Assembly: GCA_029931535.1 (NCBI GenBank)
Contig: JAQPZY010001536.1
Span: forward strand, 806,001 to 870,000
Reading direction: 5' to 3'
Source: Margaritifera margaritifera
Taxonomy: Eukaryota > Mollusca > Bivalvia > Unionida > Margaritiferidae
Length of the DNA stretch: 64,000 nt
Shown here: one piece after another, positions 19,481 through 31,764 of the stretch
How the letters are laid out: the number at the start of each line of letters is the position of its first letter
How positions within the stretch are numbered: the stretch's first letter is position 1
Position numbers and translations under genes: made by a program
Notes under the pieces: generated by a model
Seen by the model: only the letters and a program-made list of their open reading frames with translations
The model's database searches: none
Told to the model about the DNA's origin: nothing

Positions 19481-19723
19481 GTACAACAAATTTTAATCAT
19501 ATTTTAAGGATTTTACATGTGTTACTTGCATCTGTTATTTTATATACATTTTACAGAAATTTAAAATCTTTACATTTTATATTTTATCTTGGTATGTAAG
19601 TTTACTTTTTTTTGGAAGGGTTTATCTTCCTACATTTTTTTGCAATTCATCTTTAAATTTTTTAATCTTAACCTTTTCTTGGTACTTCATAGCCAATTTG
19701 TGCTGAGGTGCTGTAAAACCCTA

Positions 19724-19963
19724 CTACATACATACATACATACATACATACATACATACATACATACATACATACATACATACATACATACATACATACA
19801 TACATACATACATACATACATACATACATACATACATACATACATACATACATACATACAAACATACATACATACATACATACATACATACATACATACA
19901 TACATTCATACATACATACATACACACACACAAACACACACACACACACAGACACACACACAA
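19724..19963. repeat. (TACA)n microsatellite passing into (CA)n
   Basis: About 200 bp of nearly perfect TACA tetranucleotides, then CA/AA/GA dinucleotides. It sits directly after the LINE 3' end and is probably its expanded tail. Long frames through it on both strands (YIHT and VCMY repeats) are artefacts. Confidence 0.97.
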
Positions 19964-20050
19964 ATGATAAAGTAACATTTTTAAATAATGCTTTTCAGGT
20001 ACACTTTGCTCTGTTAAAATAGCTGTGAACACCTTACTTTGCTATTTCAG

Positions 20051-20153
20051 TCATCTGATGCTAATGGTGTTTCGCCAGCAACACTTCTGACTCGTCGCCA
20101 TAGCAGTGGTTTCTATGCAGCCAGTGAACTGTCCCTGGATAGAATTGGAGAAG
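20051..20153 (+). CDS. ADCY9: ADCY9-like adenylate cyclase, internal exon
   Basis: A 103-nt exon: acceptor TTTGCTATTTCAG, 34 codons beginning SSDANGVSPATLLTRRHSS, then one extra base before donor GTGTGTATG. The start is phase 0, matching the exon at 2077. The single trailing G joins the GT at 27815 to make a Gly codon. The Ser/Arg-rich RRHSS could be a basophilic kinase site, as expected for the cytoplasmic linker between cyclase halves, but this is only motif-level. Context: the flanking introns are full of mobile elements, and no element sequence enters the exon. Confidence 0.75.
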
Positions 20154-20294
20154 GTGTGTATGTAGGTCAAGGTCATCAGACACAAATCAGCTGTTAAAGA
20201 AATTGCAAAATATGCTGGGGTTGCACTATTTTTTTATAGTTGCCTATTGTCAAGGCTTTCATTCTAATGCCTTAATTGCCTAGTATCTAATGCC

Positions 20295-20515
20295 TACCGT
20301 ATATACTAGCGTATAAGTCGGGTCCAAATGCAAACAACATAGACCCTGATCTGCCATCGCATAATGCGCCAGCAGATCAGGGTCTGTGTTGATTGTTCTA
20401 CTGATTAGTCCTTACAAACTGCATAGACCCAGATCTGCCGGTGCATTATGTGATGGCAGATCTGGATCTATGCAGTTTGCTGTTGGTATTGTATTATATG
20501 TGAGTATATACGGTA
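20295..20515 (+). mobile_element. Two-hairpin MITE-like element, copy A (full)
   Basis: 221 bp with inverted ends TACCGTATATACT and AGTATATACGGTA. Inside are two successive hairpins built on CATAGACCC(T/A)GATCTGCC and its complement, joined by TTCTACTGATTAGTCCTTAC. Hairpin 1 has AACA outer arms and hairpin 2 has CTGC outer arms. The flanking TA on both sides fits TA target-site use, as in Tc1/mariner-type MITEs (inference). Confidence 0.88.
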
Positions 20516-21240
20516 CATTGCTCATTATCAGGGAGTTTTTATGGTCATCATCAGACTGTGTATGAGGAAATATTGCTTATTCAACCACCAACATGGCAAC
20601 AGGTTCTTTGTCACATATCCCATATCAATATAGATGGAGATTTACCAAGCAGAACTTTCATATGGAAAATCCTTATCCTACCTCATTTAGAACAACATGA
20701 TAGCTTTTTGATTGGTGCATTGCTACTGTTTTGTGTTTATGACATCAACACCAGAGATGCCAACCATTCTGGATTTTGTACAATTACAAATTTTTTAGTG
20801 AAAGTTCCACATTCTAAATTATATTGAGGAAATTCCAGAAAATCAAAATTTGGGGGGATACAATTTGCAGGAGTTTCTGTGTGGACACGGGCAGGGAGAA
20901 AAGTTCTTCTGCACCAGTATGATACACTGTTACATAGAATGTAGTTTCTCAATATGAAAGACAATGTACATGAAGAAAGCAGACAGTTAGACTAAATAGG
21001 TGAAACATTGCAGCAGAGATGAAGAGGACAGAAAGATGCAAATAATTTGTAAGGATAACTAAATTTTATGAGTATTGTTTTGGCAAAAAAAATCTTTAAG
21101 GACTTCAGGGATCTGGAATGACCTTCATTGGTTAGTTATCTCCCAATTAGAGGGTGCCAAGGAAAAGTCGTTCTATGTCATTTCGATTAACAATAATCAT
21201 ATCCCAATCTAATTTTGAAATACCAAACACCACTTTTATC
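20516..21240. other. Intron 2 sequence
   Basis: No gene. Includes the second copy of dispersed repeat D1 (20748-20885, listed separately). The remainder is unremarkable AT-rich DNA. Confidence 0.45.
20748..20885 (+). repeat. Dispersed repeat D1, copy 2
   Basis: Same ordered blocks as 15107-15236: CCAGAGATGCCAACC, ACAATTACAAATTTTT, AAGTTCCACATTC, TTGAGGAAATTCC and GGGGGGATACAATTTGC. Same orientation. Family unknown. Confidence 0.75.
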
Positions 21241-21885
21241 TTTAGCTCAGCTTGTCATAAACCAGAAAAGCTTATGCGATGGCCTGTTTTTGTCCATTGT
21301 TCATCTGTTGGTACAAGTTTGTTGTCACTACTCTACCTAAACTGCTGGAAGGATTGCCATGAAACTTTACACACATTCATCCCAATGCATAATTTATCCT
21401 AAATGTAAATGGTATCCCTCAGATGTTTAATATGGTCACAATGGTTGCCATCTTGAAACTTTTTTTTATTGCTACTTCTCCTGAATGGATGGTCATTTTG
21501 ACATCGGGCTTGCACTAAAAGACTTCTTATCTTGTCTTGTTGGTCCTAAATGAAAATGGTCCTGATCTAATATCTAACATGGCCATCACCACAGTGGCCA
21601 TCTTGAAAATGATGCTATTGCTGCTCTTCCAGAATGGATGGTCATATCAGCATGGGGCTTTCACTAAAAGGCTTATGATGTATAATCAGCACTAAATGAA
21701 AATTGTGCCAGTATGACCTTCAGCATGGCTTCAAAATCTTACTATCATTACTTCTTCTGAACGGATGGTCATGTCAGCATCTGTTTTTCAGTAAAAGACT
21801 TCTTATTATGTTGGGTTTGTCCTATCCCTTAAATATCCAATATGGGCACCACACACCAGGAATTCTTATGAGATGTAGTTGGCCC
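21241..21885 (+). repeat. Hairpin-headed divergent tandem array (family R4), copy 1
   Basis: Opens with the hairpin-like AGCTCAGCTTGTCATAAACC then AGAAAAGCTTA, as in the copies near 23829 and 41096. Several diverged units follow around GAATGGATGGTCAT, CACTAAAAGACTTCTTAT and TTGGTCCTAAATGAAAATGG. The shared 3' tail of the family is absent. Non-coding. Confidence 0.7.
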
Positions 21886-21964
21886 TAAATGAAAACCCCT
21901 TGTGGGTTTGTGGATGTAGAATAGGATCCATGCATTCTCCAGCATATTGTAAAAGGTGACAAAT

Positions 21965-22112
21965 GGAGGCAAAAGATGCAGTGACTCGGTGGTTAGCTTT
22001 CCCGAATCCTACTATTGGATCAACCAGGATCAGTTACCATAGTGTGTCCCTGGGCAAGGCACTTTACTCCTATTGCATCGGCACTAATTAACTTATGGCT
22101 AAACAATCTTAA
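21965..22112 (+). mobile_element. tRNA-derived SINE, degraded copy
   Basis: A-box-like GTGACTCGGTGGTTAG, then the conserved core TGTGTCCCTGGGCAAGGCAC followed by TTTACTCC and CATCGGCACTAA. The B box is not recognisable. The core matches the SINEs at 47987 and 48712. Confidence 0.65.
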
Positions 22113-22947
22113 GATTTTTGTGTTTAATTTTTCTCAGAGCAACTTAACATTCATCGTACCAATGCTTGTCTGGGGAAAAATACTAGAATTCTTCAAAACC
22201 TTTGTCATATGAAACATCTCAGATGGATTACATCCTTAGATTGAAACTCATGGTTAAATTAATACAGATTTTATTAATTTTCAATAATTTTGAGAGCAGG
22301 ATGTTTTAGTTTGAACATTTTAAGGTTCCATAAAGGGGAATAGCATGAAATCCTTTGTACCCATATTTATACTTATACCATGCATTACCAATGTTTATAG
22401 TAACATAGGTGTTTCACTGGTATTTCATCAGTTCTCTGACCTTTCATTAATTTTATGCACTATCATCAGTACAATATATTAATACAATTACATGTTAACA
22501 TTAACTATAACTACTTGCCTTATTGTAAGTGCATTACAGTGTTCATGCCAAGGGAGACAACATTTCATAATTGTGTAAGGGATTTGCAGGGCAGTGGAAG
22601 GGGGGGGGGGGGGATTATTGATTTAAGGTTTTGAGTGCAGTCAAACTGGTCTTAAGCAGATACTTCTGGGAAGTGAGAAAAATGGTCTCTGAAGACAAGT
22701 GGTTGCTAAATAGAGGTATATTTCTAAAATTATTTGGTTAATGGTGCCTGGAAACACTGACCATTAAGGACAGGTGATTACTTAAAACAGGTTACCTTTA
22801 AGTCCAGGCTTAATGTTGGTCTGATACACATATTAGTCACAGAATATAGTATTTGTCCTTCTTAATTAAATCCTCAAAGCATGTGCCAATTCACCATGCT
22901 AATATTATCCTTTGATATGTTCAACTGACATATTGTGAATCCTTAGC
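22113..22947. other. Intron 2 sequence, nothing recognised
   Basis: AT-rich, with a G-run of about 14 near 22600. No coding or named repeat. Confidence 0.4.
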
Positions 22948-23600
22948 TTTTGAGCTCACCTGGCCACAAGGCCAAGTGAGCTTACGGTACACCATCCTTC
23001 AGCAATTACATTTTCAACTTTTTCTCAAAAAGCACTGGACCAGTTTCAATCAAACTTGGCAAAAAGCATCCTGACATGAAGGGCTTTCAAGTTTGTACAA
23101 ATGATGCCAATTTGCCTTAAAATATGGACATCATTACTAAAAACAGAAACACTTTTAAATTTCTTCTTATAAAATGCTGGATGGAATTGAACCAGATTTG
23201 ACAAAGAGCATCCTGGCATGAAGGCATTTCATGTTGTTACAAACTATACTGCTCTGTGATCACATGGGGCCACCATTACTAAAAGTATCAAACCTTTTAA
23301 TGACGTGTAAAAAAAATCACCATACAAAACTTAACCAAATTTGGTAGAAAGCATCCTGGCATGAATGCTTTTAAAGTTTTGTACAGATGATGCTGATCCA
23401 CTGTCAGCTTTGACCACTGTTACAAAAAATAGAAAAAATTCAAATTACTACTTGAAAACTGGTCAGTAGAAGTTGACAAAATTTCATAGAAAGCATATTG
23501 CCTTTCACATTTGCACAAATGATGCCAATCTGCTATCAAATATGGCAGACATTTTAAAAATTAAATTACAAATCTTTAAATGTCATAAAGCATCATATTA
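22948..23600 (+). repeat. Hairpin-headed tandem array, period 142-143 bp (family R2/R3)
   Basis: Head hairpin CTCACCTGGCCACAAGGCCA followed by AGTGAGCTTA at about 22955-22985. The anchor AGCATC(CTG) then recurs at 23065, 23207, 23350 and (diverged) 23492, i.e. spacing 142, 143 and 142. The same unit makes up the array at 33120-33930. Units read like TTTGACAAAGAGCATCCTGG with GGCATGAAGG. Confidence 0.85.
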
Positions 23601-23824
23601 CCCCAGATTTCATGGTCAACAGCCATGGCATTATCAGTCATGTGAGCTATCTCAGGCCCACTTTGTCCTCTTGTATTACCATCCACTGTACAAGACTAAT
23701 ATGACATGCGTGTAAATGAAGTAGCAGATAGACTTCACATTGTTAATTCATAATGAAGTTTATTTTGTTTTATGTTGAAACAAAATAAGGCATACAAGGG
23801 ATGAAAATTTCAGTTTCTTGTTAG

Positions 23825-24425
23825 TTTTTAGCTCTGCTGGTCATTGACCAGAACAGATGCTCATATCCACATGGAGTTTTCACTAAAAGACTTTATATGA
23901 TGTCTAGTTGGTCCTAAATAAAAATGGTGCCAATCAGACATTCAGTATAGCAGCCAATGCAACCATCTTGAAAATCTTGTTATTGCTACTCCACCTGAAT
24001 GGAAGGTCATATCAGCATGGGGATTTCACCTTAAGACTTTTTATGATGTCTAGTTGGTCCTGAATGAAAGTGGTGCTGATATGACCTGCAATATGGCCAC
24101 CATGGTGGCCATCTTCAAATCTTGTTATCACTTCTCCTGGATGGGATGGTAATATCAACATGGAATTTTCACCATGGTCAATCTCGAAAATTTTGTTATT
24201 GCAACTTCTCCTGAATGGATGGTCAAATTGACATAGGATTATGATGTCTAGTTGGTCCTAAATGGAAACAGTACTACTATATCCTGAAAATCTTGTTATC
24301 ACTCAAAGACTCAGCAGTTGAAAAGGAGAAATGTTCGTATCTTGATTCCTGGAAATTCTTTTAAGCCAGTAGAGCACGTCCCTTCAAGGTTGTCAGTGAA
24401 GCAAGAGACTTTTTATATCTTATTC
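23825..24425 (+). repeat. Hairpin-headed tandem array (family R4), copy 2
   Basis: Head AGCTCTGCTGGTCATTGACC then AGAACAGA; units around GAATGGAAGGTCATATCAGC; tail GATTCCTGGAAATTCTTTTA then CCAGTAGAG and GTCCCTTCAAGG. Head and tail match the longer copy at 41090-42330, so this is a delimited family and not just a satellite. Confidence 0.78.
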
Positions 24426-24540
24426 ATGATATTTGAATGTTGTTCACATTATGTTTTATTGCTTTTAGAATACGAAATTTTATCTGATTTTTAAAATGTA
24501 ATGCAGATGGAAATTTACACAATGCATACCCCATCAGAGA

Positions 24541-24725
24541 GTCATGGTAGCTCAGTTGGTAGAGCATCGGACTAATCCAAGAGTCATGGGTTCGCTACCC
24601 ACCCAGGCCAGCCTGGGTAAGCTGCCACGATGTGTCCTTGGGAATGGCACTTAGCTCCCATTACCTTGGCATGCTATAGCCACTAATGTATTCAAAGTGC
24701 TGTTAAATCCAATAAACCACCAAAA
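24541..24725 (+). mobile_element. tRNA-derived SINE
   Basis: A box TAGCTCAGTTGG at 24548-24559 and B box GGTTCGCTACC at 24589-24599, then a core with TGTGTCCTTGGGAATGGCAC and a tail containing CTATAGCCACTAATG and GTGCTGTTAAATCC. The tail resembles the LINE 3' tail near 19690. AAAATGTAAT occurs at 24493-24502 and 24722-24731 and may be the target duplication. Not a functional tRNA gene: no acceptor stem pairing and a long tail. Confidence 0.85.
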
Positions 24726-25343
24726 TGTAATCAGAAATGTGTCAGTTATGCTTCGTACTTGACCTTGATTTCAATGGTAAAATCATGTGCAAAAGTAGGG
24801 AATAATAACTTTCTAGTACAGTTATTGGGTATGGGCAATTTTTACTTGGTTTTAATTTTTGCAAGCTGGTCACAAATCACAATAATTTAAACTCACAAAA
24901 ATGGAATATGATAATTAAAAATGTCATAATTTCAATTTTTCAAATAATACAAATTTAACTTTATTTGGTCTTTTGTCTATAATTTAGCTTACAAATAAAA
25001 GTTGTGGTTGTGAATTTCCTCAACCCTAGTGTTTGATGAGTGATATCCCTAATGTAGTCCTTTCTGTTGTGTATTGCTTGTTAACTATATATATTTATCT
25101 TCTTAATTAATATTGTGCTATGCTTACATTTGTATGTTTGAACTAGATAACAAATAATTGTAGTCATTTCACTCTGTTTAACTATTGAAATTAATTTTTG
25201 TACGATTGTTTGGGTTTTTTGGCAAATATCATAAATTATTGCTGTGATTATTAGGTAGGTTGTCTGGTTTCAATATCTCAAATTTTTCAAATTTTGTTTT
25301 AGTAAAATTATCTTAAGCTTTTAATTACAAAATAATAATAATA

Positions 25344-25386
<43 letters not shown>

Positions 25387-25807
25387 TATTATTAATGTAT
25401 ATAGAGATAACTTGTGCATTTTGATTGTTTTAAAGATACATTGATGAAAATTTTTAAGGTTACATTGACGAAAATTTTGTTTGAACAATCAACCATTTTC
25501 TGCAGATATGCAGATAAAGTTGGACTGTGAAGCTGCAAACTTAAATGGAAATATAATTTTAATTAAGCCTCTGTAAGAATTTCTATGTGTAAAGCAGGGA
25601 AGAATTTTGGGTGCTTAGTCTTAAAAATTGGTTAGCTGTAATCAACAAGTCTGTGTTAAATATACATGTGAGACGAATCACCCCAATGATTGCATATAGA
25701 TTCAGTTTTGGCTTGGAGGTATTGATCCCTCTCAAAACTATGGCATGCTGTCTACTCTCAGTTACTTAGCACATTTTATATTTCTAATTATAGGAACTTT
25801 TTATATT
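24726..25807. other. Intron 2 sequence
   Basis: Very AT-rich, no gene. Contains a (TAA/TTA)n microsatellite at about 25327-25396 that switches from AAT on the left to ATT on the right, so it is itself a small palindrome. Confidence 0.5.
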
Positions 25808-26028
25808 TACCGTATTTAGTCGCGTAAAATTTAGTACCAACTGCAAACTGCATAGACCCTGATCTGCCGTCACATAATGCGCCGGCAGATCTGGGTCTAT
25901 GCAGTTTGTAAGGACTAATCAGTAGAACAAACAAAATATACCCTGATCTGCCAGCGCACTATGCGATGGCAGATCTGGGTCTATGTTGTTTGCATTTGGA
26001 CCAGAATTATACGCGAGTATATACGGTA
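25808..26028 (-). mobile_element. Two-hairpin MITE-like element, copy B (full)
   Basis: Same architecture as the copy at 20295 in the opposite orientation: the spacer reads AAGGACTAATCAGTAGAAC. Ends TACCGTATTTAGTCGCG and CGCGAGTATATACGGTA. Both hairpins are present, with stems of about 25 bp and loops holding CATAATGCG or CACTATGCG. Confidence 0.88.
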
Positions 26029-27814
26029 GCTCTATTGGCCTTTTGGTCTTGAAAAATTGAGTGGAGCTATCTAAGGGACATAACTGAAATTTTAATTTTA
26101 GAAGAAATTATTATACTCAGAGTGGTTACCTCCCTTGATATTGTTTGACGGCTTCAATGTAGAATCATTTCAATACAAAATGCTTAAGTTAAGTATTTAC
26201 TTTCAAAATGTTTTATGCATTTTTTGTAATCAATTCCCCATTAAGAGATGAAGAGAAGATAAGACTTAAATATTAAAAATTCAGATTTCATGTTTTTAAA
26301 GGGAGATTGGTATTTGCTTAAGACCATAAAAACGAATGTAATTTTCAATATTTCACAATTTATGTTCATCTTTTTGATTGTGTTTAATGAACTATATTAC
26401 CCTAACCCTCCAATCCATCAGTATTCTTAATACTTTGATTTCAACAATATCACGTTAATTTGAAAATAATAATAGAACATGAAAGTCTTTCAATAAAAGA
26501 GTGTATACAACACTAATGACCATTTAGATATTGTGTAAAAACACACCTGAAGGCTTTGGGTGTCAATGATGGATAGTAACTAAGTCCCACAAGAATTATA
26601 TATTATTAGAGTTGCATATAAATTCCATTGATCAACAAATACTGTGTAAAATATTGAGGACAGTCTAGAAATAGACAATGCATACAAAATTTTCCAGTTT
26701 AAGTTGACAGACCATTGTGACATTTTGGGAATTTTAAAGGGTTTTCCAAAAATTAACAAATAGAAAGGCCAGATAGAAATTACACCAATGATAAAAGTAT
26801 TTCTGATTGTAAGTGATTCAGCATAATACTTGCACTGTGCACTTATGAAATTATTGTTGTGGCAAATATTTGGATGTTAATCTCATCATAATAAGCACAC
26901 ACGACAATGTAATAAACAATGTCACAATCATGTGTATGCATGCAGATATAAGAAGAGTTATCTCCCTTTGACAATTTTGGCAGATCTCATCTTTGGAAGA
27001 ACATTCTCTCCAAATATGGTAGTGCTGAATAAAGCACATATATAAGATCTTTTTTTGGCACTGATTTAACCCACCAAGAGAAGTGGTAACAAGACACCAA
27101 GCATGCATGATGATAAGTTCTGAGAAAATCACCATATTTTAATGCAGGTTTTAACAGCCATTTCCCTTCCTTGAGCCATACTCATGAACTTAAAAAAGGC
27201 ATTTTATCTGAGTTTTTGACAAAAAGATTGGTGTACACATTATTAAGGCACGTGCAGGCACTATATTGAATACCATATATAAACATAACCATGGGATTGA
27301 TAAAAAATTTATAAAAATGCTGTGATTTGGTTTGTGCGCAGGCTACAAAGATGTAAATCTATCAATCATGTGTTGTATCTACTTTAGGATATATTCCAAA
27401 AAATTGATCAGTGTTTAGACATAATATCTTGATCTAGTTTAATTTTTTATAAACTAAATTTCAGGCTAAATGGCATGAAATTTGAAGCAAATTTCTAATT
27501 GGCAAAATCAAATATTGTTGTTTTTATCATTATTTTGTTTTATTTTATATGCTTGTATCATCTAGCCTGAATTTTATGTCAGTGAATTTAGCCACCATTG
27601 CATTGCACTTTTGCCAAAGGGAAATGCACATTGTATTGTATGTATGCACATTGTAGCTTTTGCATGCATGTATAAAATAAAATCTCAGAGTTATGTTTTT
27701 TGTCAGCTTCACAGCTAACTTCAATTTGCATATTTCATGCAGAAAATGCTGAATACGTGTTGATGTAGAAAGATTCTCATATTCTTTTGTTTGCCTGATT
27801 TTGTTGTGCAATAG
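26029..27814. other. Intron 2 sequence, nothing recognised
   Basis: AT-rich, non-coding. The 94- and 88-codon minus-strand frames at 26851-27135 and 27545-27811 show no domain. Ends with acceptor TTGTTGTGCAATAG at 27814. Confidence 0.45.
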
Positions 27815-28150
27815 GTAAGAAAATTAGCCTATCCACTAACCCACCTGCACCTAACTTCCCTACTGACACATCAACATCAGCAGCATCGCAAACAGCAACC
27901 CAGCTGGTCATGTTGTCACCTGTTACCATGGCAACACCATCCTCTGTCACTCTGGTTGGCTTCCACAAGCTCTACGGCATGAATAATAGCAACCATGTTT
28001 TCTCTAATGGATGTAAACCAGAGCTTACGCATAGCCCAAATTCTTGCTCAAAAAATTCCGGAAATCCACTGGATCCCAAGATGAACAATAACCATGAAAG
28101 TCCCATTTTAAATGGAAACAAGGGGAATAACTCCTGTGGATTTAATGAAG
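27815..28150 (+). CDS. ADCY9: ADCY9-like adenylate cyclase, internal exon
   Basis: A 336-nt exon. The first two bases complete a Gly codon with the previous exon, followed by 111 codons and one trailing base. It begins GKKISLSTNPPAPNF and ends CGFNE before donor GTTTTATT. The composition is Ser/Thr/Asn/Pro-rich with no membrane segment, fitting the poorly conserved cytoplasmic C1b linker. The trailing G plus AT at 36576 makes an Asp codon, so the frame continues into the terminal exon. Within it lies VTLVGFHKLYG. Confidence comes from three consecutive matching phases, not from recognised homology of this stretch. Confidence 0.75.
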
Positions 28151-28754
28151 GTTTTATTTTCATTGTTGTGTTATGCTAATAGATTTAGTGCTGCTTGATA
28201 TATGCATGTATACTTTTGCAGCTTGATAAAGCTAAATTTTGACTTGGCTCGTATATTAAGCTGGTTTATTTCAAGCATGGAAAAATGATGCTAGTGGCAT
28301 TTCATTGGGTAAGTCATTATTCTTGGCAAGTAGGTAGGAGAGACTGACTTTTTACTTGTGTTGTGTCAATACCTAAGGCTAGCAACTCACAGACCTATTT
28401 GCATTGGTAATTATCAGCAGTGATGATTTGAATGTTATAGTCCCTCTCATTACAATTGAACAAATCACAAAGACATTGCAAACAAAGATTTAAATTATTC
28501 AACGAGTTTCATAAATTTCATATAAAATACACACAAACATACTATTTTAATTATTACATGATACAAATCTCTGATCTTACTGTAATTTTAAAAAATAGTA
28601 TACTGGAATGACTTGTAGATCCATGCAGGTGTCTTACACATTTTCCTTGCATGATGAAGTGGGATATCATGACAGTTTTATAACAAAAATATAAAATGCT
28701 TATATGTCAATGATTCATCACTTCCTTATTATAATGCTGTCCATGGGAGTCATG

Positions 28755-28756
<2 letters not shown>

Positions 28757-28805
<49 letters not shown>
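28757..28805. repeat. (AT)n microsatellite
   Basis: About 24 perfect AT dinucleotides. Confidence 0.97.
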
Positions 28806-28806
<1 letters not shown>

Positions 28807-29258
28807 TGCCTTGTCATGAAACTGACTTCTTATGATGTAACTTGTACATATAATTTTACTGCTACATAATAAAATGGCATCCATGACCATGCCCATCTTG
28901 TAACAGGAAATGTGTTATATTGAAGGGTGCTATAGTGAGGGAGTGCTGCATCATCAGAGAACTAATAATACATCTATGATTGAAAGATCCTAAAAGTTTA
29001 TCAAAGAGATGGTTTTTACAGAAGGGTAGCTAATTGTAGAACTTGTATTAAAATTTATCTTTGCCTTTATAAACTAATAAAAGTATATGTACTTATGTAA
29101 TCTTAATACAGAGAATGCATCAAAGTTAAACATTTAGTATAAACCATCATTCAGTAACTTCATTTTAATTCACACTTGTAAATATTTTTAAAAAATTTGG
29201 ACATTGGAATAATGAATACTACTAAACATATTTCTTCAAAATTTGTGATATTGTGAAC

Positions 29259-29259
29259 C

Positions 29260-29297
<38 letters not shown>
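29259..29297. repeat. (AAT)n microsatellite
   Basis: About 13 AAT units, followed at once by AGACTTTATTTATTATCG. It could be the tail of an unrecognised retroelement. Confidence 0.93.
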
Positions 29298-31659
29298 GAC
29301 TTTATTTATTATCGATGGACTGTTGAGCCAAAGGCTCATCTCACACAGGATCAAGATGGAAATATAAAATTAGTCAACCTCACCAGATATGTTTAATATA
29401 TGGCTTTGATTTTAAATGACAAGGATTTGAAATTTAATTGCTCGTACTTTTGTAAAGTTTAATTCCATCTTTATGCTTAAATCGTTATTACATGAAAATT
29501 AAATGTTTTGTGAAAAATCCATGACTTAGTTCAGTGGAACATAAACCGAGCTATATTATCAATTAGTGTCTGCATATTTTTAGATGACTGAGCAATCTTT
29601 GCTAAAATTATTTTTTAAAATTTAAAATGTTATATTTTAATTTTTCAGAATTGTCTTTCTTTGTGAGACAGATTTGTTGATTTAGGATTCATTAGGCTTG
29701 CAGTTTTTTACATTTCTCAAAAATATACAGTTTTACATACTTACCAGTGGAAAAAAAAATATTAAACATAAAAGATAAAAATGACTCCAACCTTCAATCA
29801 GCCACCATTCTTACTATAACTCTACCTCCCATAAGCACTTTTGGATGCCTCTCCCGCATTTCAGTGGAAGTGCTTTTCAACACCTCAATCCAGTTCGCAT
29901 ACATATGCATTTGGATGCATGTGCATCATCTGTGTAGAAGTGCATTTTGATGCCCACAGTAAACACCGTCCATTTTGAGCTGCTTTTCATAGCACAACCT
30001 TCAGGGAAAACACACTGTTAGAAACTATAGGCATTGAGGAAAATGACTATGATATCACACCACATGGTTGCTATTTAAGGTAAAATCATAATCTGTAATT
30101 TAAAGTAACTGGGTCAGATTCTCCCATATCCAAAATGGAGACCGCAGACTTCAGTTGAGCACTTTCTGGAAGGCTTCAGTAAGTCAGATATACATGTAGG
30201 CTCCAATATCGATGTAGGAAACACTGATTTCTGATCATTTATCATATTCAGATAATTTAGTGATACAGACATAGAAAACAAACCTGTAGATTTAAAGGTT
30301 GAGAAAGGTCAGCTACATTTGGTCACACGGCTTCATTGACATGATGGTGAATGAATTCTCTCAGGATTTTAAAACATATAACAAATTCTTTGATGAGAAA
30401 TAATTATACAACCATAAAGATCAGATTTTACTCTTAAACCTATCTATAAATAACAAATATGTACAAAAAGGGTAAAATGGTTCAAATTTAGATTGAACTT
30501 ACCATGTACTACACTGCTCTAAATTTTTCAGGCAGGCCTATTCACATGGAATTATTTAAGTAATGTGTTCTATTGATAGCACAGTACACTCTGGTTCTTG
30601 CAGATGTATAATGACTGCCTACACATGGAGAGACAGTACGAGGTAAAGGGTTAAAAAAAACTGGACCACTGAAGTTTTTATATTATTCCTTGACTTCATT
30701 ACATGTAAATAGTGAACAGAAATGCACCCACTTTGCACCCTCATGGTCCCAAGTTTGATCCATGGTTCTGACAACTGCAAGGATATGTAGCCTTCCATCC
30801 AGAGTTGGTGGTTTCCTCCACTTTAAAGTATATTATTGGGTTTAATGACACATCAGCCCAATCCTGGCTATATAGTGCAGAGTAAAGGTCACACAGTAAA
30901 ATCTTTAGGAGGATAAATCTTCCCAAGTACAAGTAAACATATACTCCTCTTAGATAAAGATCAAGACGATATAACAATTCTTAAAAAGGTATAAAAATGA
31001 AAGATTAAATAAGAAAGGTAAAATCTTTAAAAAAGGGTAAACCTTTCTTACATGTACCACATTCTTTACAAAAAAGCTTTTTAATCCATTTGACATTAAA
31101 AAAAAAAACTATTGTCTCATGGTGTGGAAGTCAATATACCCAACAAGAATGTATTCGGCTGTCAGTGATCATTGGCAAGGCTAAGTGATGTCAATGTGCA
31201 GCCTCCACCTTTTGTATATGTTGTGATGTTGTGAGAACTTGCTGTGTCCACAACATAAATACAATTTTAAAACATGAATAGTGAATGGTGAGTAGGACTG
31301 GAAAGCAATCTTCAGACTTGGTTTTTTATTGACAAGACTCTTGTGGACTTCATTTTTGTAATAAATTTTTTGCTTCATTTTCACCATTAGTGCATGGTAT
31401 TGGTAATTCCAAAAGTTGTTATATATTTTCCTAGCTTACTTCAATTCCACAATGTTCTGTGTCATATAAATATGTTCTGTTGTTCCTTTTTTAAATTTGG
31501 AATCACTTAAGGCAATTTTGGTAATACAGGGGTGCATATATATTATCCATTGGGGTTTTAGTTGGAAACTTATTGCAATCACACAATCACTGTATGCATT
31601 AAGATGTCAACCTATTATGAATAGGTATGAGATTTTAGCTCCTAAAATTTATTTCCAGT

Positions 31660-31764
<105 letters not shown>

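Larger units (their letters stand above)
16530..19965 (+). mobile_element. Degraded non-LTR retrotransposon with zinc-knuckle ORF1 and RNase H
   Basis: Fragments in LINE order: an ORF1 with CCHC-type knuckles (about 16560-17420), the start of an endonuclease (about 17800), an endonuclease/RT junction remnant (about 17960-18230), and an RNase H with C-terminal tail (about 18360-19480). The 3' end is GTGCTGAGGTGCTGTAAAAC followed by (TACA)n. Most of the endonuclease and nearly all of the RT are deleted. An RNase H after the RT is typical of I/Jockey-group elements (including Nimb-like families); the exact clade is uncertain. Boundaries approximate. Confidence 0.82.

Noticed and set aside
19589..19975. 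Open frames of YIHT/VCMY repeats on both strands
   Set aside because: They are translations of a (TACA)n microsatellite. Any tetranucleotide without stops gives such frames.
24541..24620. tRNA gene suggested by A and B boxes
   Set aside because: No acceptor-stem pairing, a long non-tRNA core and tail follow, and five relatives have the same layout. It is a SINE. The same applies to 32930, 47987, 48712 and 51505.
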